Shown here in pieces: positions 13,301 to 21,650 of a stretch of 64,000 nucleotides of DNA (positions within the stretch are counted from its first letter, which is position 1; each line of letters opens with the position of its first letter). Both the position numbers and the translations under genes were made by a program. The stretch spans positions 98,723,470 through 98,787,469 of the forward strand of contig OW121848.1 of assembly GCA_933228895.1 (NCBI GenBank), read 5' to 3'. This DNA comes from Platycnemis pennipes (Eukaryota > Arthropoda > Insecta > Odonata > Platycnemididae). The notes beneath the pieces are model-generated. The model searched no databases. It was given only the letters and a program-made list of their open reading frames with translations, and had not been told where the DNA came from.

Positions 13301-16300
13301 TCTACCCTCTGTCGCCCTATCACCCCCGAGGGCATCGAAAATCTAAAATTTCTTCTTGGCAGTGTTTCTTGGCATTCTTTACTTATCCATTCAAATGGTG
13401 ATGACAATTTTTCTTGCTTCTTTGAAAATTTCATGTTGTTTTTTGAACACTGTTGTCCCAAGAAAGTGCGGTACACATTGAGAAGCAAGAAGTCAGCCAA
13501 CAAGTGGTTTACTCCAGATCTGGTAAAGCTTAGGCAAGAAGTGATTGCCTTGTATTCCATGTATAGAGTTACAGGAGAAAATGATCATAAACAAACTTGG
13601 CTCAAGCTAAAGAAGGAGTACATCCATAAAATAAATTTATCAAAATTGAACGCAAACTGCAACTCAATTGCAAATTCATCCAACAAGATAAGGACTGCTT
13701 GGAGAGTTATCAATAGGGAACTTGGGGCTAGTAATTTTAATACCCCACCTCCTTTCAATCCTGATACCTTAAACGAATACTTCATTAAATCAGTTAATAA
13801 TCTCATTGCTACAATTGACATCAAGTCTATCACTGCAACCAGCCTACAAAATAACCTTCCTGCTATCACATCTAACTTGAAATGGACATGGGTTACACCA
13901 TTTGACATTAGGTCTGTCATAAAAACTTTTAAAAATTCAAATTGTACGGATGTGTATGGTTTATCACCGAAAATGATCAAAGAGCTCGCCAATGTCATTG
14001 ACGAACCTCTCTCAATGATATGCAATTCGTGTTTTCAGTCTGGCAATTTCCCTAACCCACTTAAATTTTCTAAAGTAATTCCCATACACAAAAAAGGTGA
14101 TAAAACCTTAGCTTCTACGTATCGCCCAATTTCAATTATTCCAGTGTTCAGTCAAGTAATTGAGAAGGTGATGAAAAATCAGCTTTGCTACTATTTGCAA
14201 AGCAATACCCTATTCACACCATCACAGTTCGGTTTTCGCAAAGGTGAATCCACCTCATCTGCTGTCAGTTATATTACTGATACTATCTTAAAGGCCTTTG
14301 AAGAAAAATCATCCACTGCCTTGATTGCATGCGACCTCTCTAAGGCTTTCGACTGTGTGTCTCATTCCATTCTCCTTCAAAAACTTGCTCATTATGGAAT
14401 CAGAAACAATGAATTAAAGCTCATTCACTCTTATTTGAAGGATCGTCTACAGTGTGTTTGCATTGATGACAAACACTCTTTGCCTTTACTTGTTCAACAT
14501 GGGGTACCCCAAGGATCTGTTCTTGGCCCTCTTCTTTTCTTGGTGATGATTAACGACCTCCCCTACAATGTTCCTTGTGAATCAGTTCTGTACGCTGATG
14601 ATACAACATTCTTATATAATGTCAAAGATCTCAACAACATCCAAAACTTGCAAAATTCTATTATGACTATGGCACAAACTTGGTTCACAGCCAATGGACT
14701 TGCTTTAAATACCGAAAAAACTCAGTCAACAATATTCTCCCTTAGCAAAGCAGTAAATGAAACTGGCAATATAAAGCTCTTAGGCTTTGAATTAGATAGC
14801 AAGTTACAGTGGAATACTCACATATCTGCCACCTGTGTCAAACTATCCAAGGTAATTTTCATGCTACGCAAACTCAAGGAGCTTATCCATAAGGATTATC
14901 TAAGATCAAGTTATTTTGCTTTTTTTCATTGCCATCTAAACTATGGTATTGAACTATGGGGTCATGCTGCAATGGTAAATGACATCTTTCTACTACAAAA
15001 AAGAGCTGTGAAAATCATCTCGAACTCTACCCCTCGTGAACATTGTAAACCGATTTTCAAACAATTTGGTATCATAACCCTTCACAGCCTGTATATATAC
15101 AAATGCCTTTGTAACGTTAAAGAAAATATTGACTTGTTTAAGGTAACAACCAGTGTCCACCACCATGACACTAGGAGAAAAGAAAAACTTGTTGTACCAC
15201 ACTGCAGGTTAACAAAATCAAAGGAACATTTCAATGTTCTAAAAATAAAATTGTTTAATATGTTGCCCCAAGAGGCCAGAAATGCTACATTGGCTAGATT
15301 TAAATCTATCATTTATTGTTGGCTTAAGTATCAAAAGCATTTTATTCTATTGATGAATATCTTATGTGCAATATCAATGATATAGTATTCTGATTTTGTT
15401 TGTGTTGTCCTTAACCATGACGAAGACTATTGCAGATGTATCTTGCTTAATGTCCAATAAAAATGTATGTATGTATGTATGTAATGGCTCCTTATGAAGT
15501 CAAATGGTAACATTCTTACACAAAAAATTTATAAAGTAGATCTATGGGTTACAGATGTGACAGTTTAAATTCAAAATCAGTAACATTATTGCAGTGCTTT
15601 ACATCAGCGTGAAATATGTTACAATGGACAATACACCTTTTTGACTATATAGAAAATGTGCTGGTAGATTAAACTTACTTTTTTAAACTTGTCCTGGGAA
15701 AATGTTCACAGGGAGTTGAAGGAAAAGGGGCAAAAGTTTGGCGCATGTGCCATTCTTTGCCACATAACAGCTAAGTCAGCATCATGCAGTTCTGTAAGCA
15801 AAGCAGGAAGCAATGGCTCAGTAACCAATGGTGATGCTCCACACCAACAATACACTTTAAGAGTGGCAAGTGTTGGAAGAGTTGGAGCTGTTTTGTGCAG
15901 GAAGGATGGCTCAATATTTCCTCTAACTGCTCCAAAGGCCTTGGATGATGACTTGGACAGTGAGAATGAGCTGGTGAGTAACCATCCCAATTTCATAACT
16001 ATGTGGTTTGATATTTTTCAATAAAATCCATGTTGAAAAGTCATACACAGGCAGTTCAATCAAATGAAACATTTATTGGGTGGTATGACCTCCATCTTGA
16101 CTGCGAAAAGCTCATTACCATAAGTAATGATATTTTTGGATGCTGCGGAGACAACAGTTTATTCTATAGGTCTCTGGCCAAAGTCACCAGGTTCAATTTC
16201 CTTTAAAATGGATGAGGGTAAAGTTTAATTCTGAAATTATATGCATGAAATATAACATTTAGGGATAGGTGACCAGATAACATTCCTGGTCCACCAACAT

Positions 16301-19300
16301 TCACCAGAATAAAACTGATCACAGCAGGGTATCAGGATGGTGTAATGGCTGAAGTGCTGGCCCAAGGATTTGAACTCTTATACATAATGACATGTTTTTC
16401 AATGGTATCTGAGGCCACACTTGGCACGGAGAACATTTTCAGGTATCCCTTCAAGATATTTAATGCAGGAACCTTATGTGCCTTTGGTTTAGAGTAGCCA
16501 AACGTTGACACTAAGTGTCCCATCCAATGGAGTAGAATGGCTATGGTGTTATGGGTACTTTTGAGGACAGAGTTTGGCTAGAAATATTAAAAAGGGAGTA
16601 TTGCCTACATTTCCTTATAAGAACAATGGTATGCATGAAGGGATTCTATGATAATTGGCCTAATTTTGAAGGGTATAGGTAAGAGAATGGAGGTGCTGAG
16701 AACAGGAAAAATAATTATAATGGGATGGGGTGCACTGCTTTGCTTATTTTTCATTATAAGGACATAAAAGTATGTTGATCGGCCTACTGTTGAACTCACT
16801 GGAGTATCTGATATCAATATATTTACCATGTCTTATTTCAAAGTGCTCACTTTGATTGATTTGATTTCAGATGATAATCCAAGTGCCTTAAATCAAGTAT
16901 AGTTCATAAAAGAGCATATAGTAATGCAATACTTTTTAATCTTTTAAAACAATTCTGTAAGTCCTGCAGGAGCCTTCTATGTATTAGAATGAATTAGTTT
17001 ATAAGCTATGTTATTGTGCCTTAGGCATCTTGAAACAAATGTATTTGAACTTGATAGCCTGGATATTTTTCAACGAGATGTTTTAATGAACTTAACATGC
17101 ATACTGCAGTAAAAAACAGTATTGTGAACTTTATAGCAATACAGTAAAACCTTGCTTCTACGTCCCCGCAATTTATGTTTTCCCACCATTAACGACTATT
17201 TCTTCAAGTCCTAATAATTTCAATATATCCGCAATGTAACGTCTTCTCTTTATTTACGCTTGCAAATTTTTTAATGGTTTGCCATTTACGTTTTACTAGA
17301 CAATTTTGCCGTGATTGTTGTCCTGGTTGTATAACTGGTGGATGGACTCAACGCTACATGAAAGACAAAGTAAAAGCTCATACAGTAAGTTACCAATATG
17401 AAATAGAAATAAAATTTGCTCAGATGTACCACCAGTTATCGTGACCTTACTCATCTGTGCAATTGTAATGCCACGAGAGATTACAGTACACGTACGTCAT
17501 TTTTGTCGCGATTGTTGTCCAGGTTGCATAACTCGCGGATTGGCTGATGCCATCGCATAGGTGATGAAATTTTTCATTTATTTAAAAAGTGTATGCTTTT
17601 CAGCATTTGCAGCCTTGTCTTTCTTTTTTGGTTAGGTATTAATACAGATTTTACAAAATCCTCCAGCCAAACTTCATCCTCATACATCCTACGAACAAAC
17701 CCATAAAATCATCTCGTTCTTCTCTACCTTGATTCTTAAATAGCTTTGATAGGTTATCATTATAGTCTCCACACCTTCTTTTCTCATAATGTTTACCCTA
17801 ACTTACTAGCAAGTCTGGATCAAGACTCCTGGTCCCAGTTCATCCTTATCTATGTCCTTCTCCTCTTCTTCCCCCCCAATCCTTCCTCAACTGGTTGCTC
17901 TTCTGCATCTTCCCTCATATACCTGTAAACTAATTCCTTATATTCTCTCTGATTTACTACTGTACAATTTGTTCACACTTCCTAATCTTGGCCCAACCAT
18001 ATGTAATCTAGTTAATATATCTCCCCGTGTCCCCTTGCATTTAAAATAAGAGATTTTGGCATTATTAAATAGGTTTTGTTGGAACTATATTTCAATTTTT
18101 TAAACTTGTCATTCAATGAAGACAAGAATTGGGCAGGCAAAATCAAGAAGCAAGGAGTTATTCTTTCAGGCATAACTTTCATAAAAATATGCATAACCTC
18201 AATTTATACTTTCCCGCGATTTACACTTTTTTCTCTAGTTCCCCTCAGAAGTGTAAAAGAGGGGTTTTACTGTTAATACTGTTCTTAATTTAGGTATTTC
18301 AGAAGGCAACCTACAAATAAGATCATTTGCAATATTTAGTAGTAGATAGTAGTGTATCTTGGAAGTGATAGGAATTTGGGGTGGAGAGAAACATGGAGTC
18401 AGCAATAGCCTGATTTTACCTAATACTTAAGCAAATGCATCTGGAAAAGAGTAGTAACCAATTTCAATGATGCTAACATGAATGCTTATACTTCCCACAG
18501 GAAGAAAAAAAACATCAGAGCAAAACAGAAACTCAAGATCAACATGCATTGGGAATGAGTGCATCTTTTCCTCAGGTGGTGCCAGATCCTTATGTAGTGG
18601 AAGTGGATCTATCCTCAGAAAAAGACCTATGCATTATAATAGCTAACAAAATGTGAGTAAAACACACTCAGTCCAATCAAGCTCTATTTGAATCTATGTC
18701 TTTGCACATTAGACTCAAAGATATTTCTCAAATAATCATATAAAATGCATGAAAAGAAGATTAACATGTTTAATGAAAAAAAGCAGTTTCACATGCTTTC
18801 AAAATTCTTGCTATATTTGTTCTTCATGGCAAATATTTGTGTAGTCTATGCGCATTGATTACAAAAAGTCTCTCCCATGATTTTAGGATAACTACAACTA
18901 TTATTGCTTCAATGATTAGCTTCAACGGTTGATATCCCTTTTCCATATTTTATGGCAAGATACACCCTGTTTTCAGTAGGGCATATTTTTAAGGAAATAT
19001 TAAGTGAACAAACACAAGCGGTGTTTCGAGATCAATTTCTTCTGGGATTCCTTCTGCATTTGCCCATGTCACAGGGACAACAGTTTCATCAACATCGCAG
19101 CTTAATGTCTATAATGTTTCATGCTGATCAGCATGAAACTCTTGTCCCCCAACATGGACAGATGCAGAAGGCACCCCAGAAGTGGATCTCCAAACCCTGC
19201 ACACCGTAGAACCCTCAACAAAGAAATAATCAAAAGTACATAGTGTAGTATGACGATACACTTGTGCTGATCAACGAGTTTGTTATCTCACTCACAACTC

Positions 19301-21497
19301 TTTCAAAATTGTGGAAGCAAACTGCATTATATATACCAGGGTGCTGATAATAGCATAAAGAGGCTATGACAGCAATTAGAACTGCATCAATCTTCATGTT
19401 AATCATGAAGGACAAACCTTTGCAAATAAGACCCGGTGGTGATTTTATGAGCCATAATTTTTGATAAGATTTTTGATCTCTTATGCATTCGAATATGGTA
19501 ATTGAAATCAATTAATATATCTTATTCACTATCTTGTTCTAAAAGATACTGAGTCCTGGCTCCTTTTACTCTTTTCATTACGCTCTCATTTGAATATGAT
19601 ACATATGGCGAGTTTGAAAATAATGAGCTGAAAAATATTTTGCTTCATATTACCAAACTTTAAGGGTCATAAAATTAGTCTTACACTAGTACTTAGAGCT
19701 GGAGATCCCATCCCAATTATGTCCACTGACAGTGACTTATCATCATGGCTTCAAGGAATAATAAGGAATAGTTTATGAAATTTTTCTTTAGAAACATTTT
19801 ATCCTTTCATAACATGATATCATGTTATCTGCTACTTAGATTTTGGTCAGCCATTCAACAAAATGAAGCTGCATGTGAAACGCTGATGATGCTGAGACCA
19901 AACTCAGGGGAGATGAAAGGAATTGATGAAATGTTAGCAGCCAAAAGGCTTCAGGATTTAGCTCAAGGCTATGGCAACACAGGAAACTTAAGTATAGCTG
20001 TAGTACACCTCTTTGGTTCACAGGTAATTCACATGATTCATATGCTTAAATATTATTTTATTCGAAAATAGACATATGCTAACTATATATTTTATTTTTT
20101 AGGATAGGAAAGGTGATATTTCTCAAGATGCAATGAGGAAGTCTTTGAGGATCATTCAGAGAAATGGAACGACAGATCTCCTGATGAAAGAGCTTAAGGA
20201 AGAGCTTCGCTCACATCACCCATGCCTACGTCACTGCTGTTGTCACTGTACATGGGCCACAGATGGAGACAAGGAGGAGTGCCACTTGTGCCTTCCTCAT
20301 GTTTGCCATCGTCGATGGTGCACTGGTGCAGCAGAAGAACGAGCCATTTGTTCAATTGAAAATGGAATTAAATCTGTGTCCGTCAGCAATGGAATTAACC
20401 ATTTCAAAGTACAAAGTGAATCAAAAGTGAAATCATTAGAGTGTAAGAGCAATCAGCACAATGAATCCTGTGAGATAAACAAGGAGTCCTTTCAGGAATG
20501 CAGTCAAAAGAAGATACACATGGCCAGTGAAATTTGCATAGATGAACATGAGGTTCCCACCAAAAATTTACCAGAGCGCTCCTCCCCAAGTGGCCAGAGT
20601 GATGACGCACCAAGTACAGGAGTGAAGGACAAGAATGACCTAGAGGAAAAATCCAGCCAAGACAATTCTGACAGTGGTTTCAGTAGGAGCACAATAAAAG
20701 AAAATTTCTGGGAGGAGCAGAGCAGAAACGGAGAAGTATCAAAACTCAGAAGGATACCAGGGGCATGGGATGTTTGCGTTGGAGCTGAATCAGTTCTGAT
20801 GAGGGAGAAAGGACTTCACAAAGTTAGTGCCATGCCTGCATTAGTAATGTCAGATGACTACAGTGTGATAGGAGGTAAGGAGAAGAGCCCAAGTGAGGAG
20901 GGAAGCCAGGTGGGTGGAGTTGATGAGAGGTTTAAGTGCTGGGAATACATGCTGGAGCAAAATACACAGTTGCTCTTTGATAAGGAACTTGACACACTGT
21001 CACGTGGGTTTGTCCGAGGCCGGTCGAGAGCTCCATGGACAGATGCTCTTGCTCCCAGTGCTGCCAACTCTGGTCCTGTCAATGGTTCTGGGCCACCACA
21101 GTACAGGCCCCCTCCCCCACCAGCACCTTTCCTATCCAGGAGATTTTCAAGTGCACGGGGCACGGGCAAAGGAGGACGCAGTTGGGGTAAGAGTTCCGTC
21201 AGCAGTGGTACAAAGTGGGGAGGGAGTGGAAGGGGTCATGCCCCAGTGGAGGTGAGTTCACCTCCAATCCAAGGTGGACCAAATGCTGCTTACTTTGGCA
21301 GTTTGCAGCGCTTGCTCCCTGGGCACGTAGGGTTTGACTTTGAAGCTATGCGGGAAAAACATCGAACGAGCTCTGACCTGAGGGCTGACAGCTTGAATGA
21401 AGGGGATAGGTCATGGGATAAAGACAATGAAAGCACTACTGGAGAGGCTGAAAATCGCATGCAGGCATATTGGGGTGTTGCCACAACTGAACTATAG
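4215..21497 (+). CDS. Phlpp: PH-domain leucine-rich-repeat protein phosphatase (PHLPP), 3' twelve exons
   Basis: Exons 4215-4368, 5685-5745, 5909-6094, 6244-6459, 9961-10126, 10510-10640, 11853-12032, 12496-12708, 15712-15973, 18501-18652, 19840-20023 and 20103-21497 total 3,300 bp (1,099 residues plus stop), with every junction in compatible phase. Exons 1-6 encode leucine-rich repeats (NLRELDLSDN, LPDSIGQLQKLRTL, LDLSHNQL). Exons 7-12 encode a PP2C-like domain: GLFGLFDGG, then YTLRVASVGRVGAVLC, then AKRLQDLAQGYGNTGNLSIAVV. The last exon adds a long low-complexity tail ending TTEL, which fits a class I PDZ ligand. PHLPP phosphatases dephosphorylate Akt and PKC hydrophobic motifs; that role is family knowledge. 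A PH domain, if present, is upstream. The large introns carry several transposons. Assignment rests on the LRR plus PP2C architecture and motif order. Confidence 0.85.
5685..5745 (+). CDS. Phlpp: PHLPP exon b (short LRR exon)
   Basis: A 61-bp exon between AACAG and GTAAGT, entering phase 1 and leaving phase 2. It completes the Arg codon split with the previous exon and reads LVSLMVEPTPLNLELLHVS, linking two leucine-rich repeats. Too short for ORF scans; supported by splice sites and phase. Confidence 0.75.
5909..6094 (+). CDS. Phlpp: PHLPP exon c (LRRs)
   Basis: Acceptor TTTTCAG, donor GTATGT. Encodes two to three leucine-rich repeats (HLNFLDASHNHLQTLPHRL, LTELHLHANQINAL). Enters and leaves in phase 2, with the split Arg codon typical of this gene's junctions. 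Confidence 0.9.
6244..6459 (+). CDS. Phlpp: PHLPP exon d (LRRs)
   Basis: Acceptor TTTCACAG, donor GTAAGT. Encodes LQVINLSNNQLTGGLPPL and LTVLHLAYNSLTTVPE, two clear leucine-rich repeats. Phase 2 on both sides. The following 3.5 kb intron contains the inverted-repeat element at 6888-8639. Confidence 0.9.
6970..7184. repeat. 21-bp tandem repeat, about ten copies
   Basis: Unit GACTATATATAGTGATTATAG repeated with almost no divergence. Because the unit is a multiple of three it leaves false open frames in more than one phase (one reads a seven-residue repeat). Both flanks carry the inverted form (CTATAATCACTAT). Confidence 0.9.
7768..8385. repeat. Tandem duplication of a 309-bp block
   Basis: The segment starting TCCGATACCGTCTACGAGGG at 7768 is repeated almost base for base from 8077. 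The duplicated block includes CATGGATATCCATTTGAATG and the GTCCAGGAGAATATGTCTG stretch and ends in the start of the 32-bp array. Confidence 0.85.
8010..8620. repeat. Tandem array of TATAGTGATTATAGGA units (32-bp period in part)
   Basis: From about 8346 the unit ATAGTGATTATAGGACTATA plus GAACTATACCCC recurs with a 32-bp period, then degenerates toward the right terminal repeat. It shares the GTGATTATAGGACTATA core with the 21-bp array at the other end of the same element. Confidence 0.8.
9961..10126 (+). CDS. Phlpp: PHLPP exon e (LRRs)
   Basis: Acceptor TACGTTTTAG, donor GTAAGT. Encodes MEELVVSGNTLSLLPDSIG and KLRTLRAHSNKLQQPPKGL. Enters in phase 2 and leaves in phase 0. Confidence 0.9.
10510..10640 (+). 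CDS. Phlpp: PHLPP exon f (last LRRs)
   Basis: Acceptor ATTTCAG, donor GTATGT. Encodes VLDLSHNQLERVHLGDL and LTFLDLSGNPKLHVDPSQF, the last recognisable leucine-rich repeats before the phosphatase domain. Enters phase 0, leaves phase 2. Confidence 0.9.
11853..12032 (+). CDS. Phlpp: PHLPP exon g (LRR-PP2C linker)
   Basis: Acceptor CTTCAACAG, donor GTGAAT. A polar linker (SLVDVSGNNRTSLPSTPYHE) running into GPPWKVGFSETPGN, which I take as the first strand of the PP2C-like domain. Phase 2 on both sides. Confidence 0.8.
12496..12708 (+). CDS. Phlpp: PHLPP exon h (PP2C metal-site strand)
   Basis: Encodes RLPAFCNTEGLFGLFDGG, where the Asp of FDGG is the position that binds metal in PP2C phosphatases, then an amphipathic helix (GAETASLLASVVPRILLEE). 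The acceptor is ACTAG. The donor is CAG|GCAAGT, a GC donor in strong consensus, and the phase (2) is right for the next exon. The next intron contains the LINE insertion. Confidence 0.85.
12978..13052. repeat. Three copies of a 21-bp repeat at the LINE 5' junction
   Basis: TTTGCTAGTTCAGTTAGAATG occurs at 12978-12998, 13000-13020 and 13032-13052, immediately before the first LINE-derived bases. It may have arisen with the 5' truncation and target-primed insertion. Confidence 0.8.
13053..15483 (+). mobile_element. 5'-truncated jockey-like non-LTR retrotransposon (LINE)
   Basis: An insertion in the PHLPP intron between exons h and i. Coding similarity starts around 13053, and the main frame runs 13124-15385 (about 750 codons). 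It begins inside the endonuclease (SCLDNFIT, GISDHLAL) and contains a complete-looking reverse transcriptase. A poly-adenylation-like AATAAA and a run of about five ATGT units close the 3' end (15463-15483), as in many LINE tails. Most of the endonuclease and any ORF1 are missing, so the copy is dead on arrival. The long intact frame suggests a fairly recent insertion. Confidence 0.85.
13124..15385 (+). pseudogene. LINE endonuclease (C-terminal part) plus reverse transcriptase
   Basis: About 750 codons. The C-terminal part of an AP-type endonuclease (SDH motif near residue 33) is followed by the reverse transcriptase: IPIHKKGDKTLASTYRPIS, DLSKAFDCVSH, HGVPQGSVLGPLLF and the catalytic YADD (nucleotides 14591-14602). 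A thumb and C-terminal region follow. The frame has no ATG at its left end. Endonuclease-like residues continue upstream in another frame (about 13053-13100), so a frameshift plus 5' truncation has removed the true start. The palm motifs are intact. Jockey-like by motif style; clade assignment is tentative. Confidence 0.85.
15712..15973 (+). CDS. Phlpp: PHLPP exon i (PP2C core)
   Basis: Acceptor TTCACAG, donor GTGAGT. Encodes GQKFGACAILCHIT and, after a Ser/Gly-rich loop, YTLRVASVGRVGAVLC, the paired central strands of a PP2C sandwich. Phase 2 in, phase 0 out. Confidence 0.9.
16330..16535. repeat. Degenerate SINE-like sequence
   Basis: GATGGTGTAATGGCTGAAGTGCTGGCC resembles the tRNA-like head of the SINE at 46902-47238, and GTGTCCCATCCAATGG near the right end resembles its body. 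The central part is diverged. Old copy or fragment. Confidence 0.35.
17142..18272. mobile_element. pogo/Tigger-like non-autonomous DNA transposon
   Basis: Left end CAGTAAAACCTTGCTTCTAC, right end the reverse complement of CAGTAAAACCCCTCTTTTAC, a TIR of the kind seen in pogo/Tigger elements of the Tc1-mariner superfamily. TA precedes the left end; the right flank reads TT, so the target duplication is imperfect. The interior is non-coding and contains a repeated motif: GTGATTGTTGTCC(T/A)GGTTG occurs near 17310 and again near 17507. Lies in the PHLPP intron between exons i and j. Confidence 0.6.
18366..18425. repeat. Old SINE fragment
   Basis: GGTGGAGAGAAACATGGAGTC followed by AGCAATAGCCTG matches, with several changes, the body of the SINE at 46902-47238 (GGTGGAGAGAAACCCGGCGT then GCATTAGCCT). 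Only about 60 bp is recognisable. Confidence 0.4.
18501..18652 (+). CDS. Phlpp: PHLPP exon j (PP2C)
   Basis: Acceptor CTTCCCACAG, donor GTGAGT. Encodes PYVVEVDLSSEKDLCIIIAN. The last residues sit where active PP2Cs carry the ASDG(L/I)W motif; here the Asp is not present (IIIANK followed by FWS from the next exon). Phase 0 in, phase 2 out. Confidence 0.85.
19019..19207. mobile_element. Fold-back (inverted repeat) element
   Basis: The left arm (about 19021-19078, with TTCCTTCTGCATTTGCCCAT) is the inverted copy of the right arm (about 19142-19205, with ATGGACAGATGCAGAAGGCA). Between them lies a perfect 24-bp palindrome centred on GCTGATCAGC. Terminal bases GGTGTTTCGAGATC pair with GGATCTCCAAACCC. 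Non-coding; sits in a PHLPP intron. Confidence 0.6.
19840..20023 (+). CDS. Phlpp: PHLPP exon k (PP2C C-terminal part)
   Basis: Acceptor GCTACTTAG, donor GTAATT. Encodes FWSAIQQNEAACETLMML and AKRLQDLAQGYGNTGNLSIAVV, the C-terminal helix and closing strand of the PP2C-like domain. Phase 2 in, phase 0 out. Confidence 0.85.
20103..21497 (+). CDS. Phlpp: PHLPP last exon (PP2C end and C-terminal tail)
   Basis: Acceptor TTTTTTTAG. Starts DRKGDISQDAMRKSLRI, then a Cys/His-rich stretch (LRHCCCHCTWATDGDKEECH, followed by CLPHVCHRRWC), then about 350 residues of Ser/Glu/Gly/Pro-rich tail. Stop TAG at 21495-21497. The C-terminus GVATTEL ends T-E-L, a class I PDZ-ligand pattern; mammalian PHLPPs also end in a PDZ ligand. 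The eight or so Cys residues in one short stretch could bind metal, which is inference. Confidence 0.9.
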   Translation, partial: DRKGDISQDAMRKSLRIIQRNGTTDLLMKELKEELRSHHPCLRHCCCHCTWATDGDKEECHLCLPHVCHRRWCTGAAEERAICSIENGIKSVSVSNGINHFKVQSESKVKSLECKSNQHNESCEINKESFQECSQKKIHMASEICIDEHEVPTKNLPERSSPSGQSDDAPSTGVKDKNDLEEKSSQDNSDSGFSRSTIKENFWEEQSRNGEVSKLRRIPGAWDVCVGAESVLMREKGLHKVSAMPALVMSDDYSVIGGKEKSPSEEGSQVGGVDERFKCWEYMLEQNTQLLFDKELDTLSRGFVRGRSRAPWTDALAPSAANSGPVNGSGPPQYRPPPPPAPFLSRRFSSARGTGKGGRSWGKSSVSSGTKWGGSGRGHAPVEVSSPPIQGGPNAAYFGSLQRLLPGHVGFDFEAMREKHRTSSDLRADSLNEGDRSWDKDNESTTGEAENRMQAYWGVATTEL

Positions 21498-21644
21498 CTT
21501 CCAGCTGTTTAAGAATTGCATGTACCAATGACTTTTGAACTGTCTTTTGAATCAAAGATAAATATTTATTTTAGAAAAGAGAATTTTGAAGGTGTTTGAC
21601 CTGTCTTATTTTCAGTAATGATGAGGCATTTCTCTTTTATAAGG

Positions 21645-21650
21645 AATAAA
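21645..21650 (+). terminator. Candidate PHLPP polyadenylation signal
   Basis: AATAAA about 150 bp after the stop codon. A further AATAAA lies near 21800. Confidence 0.5.
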
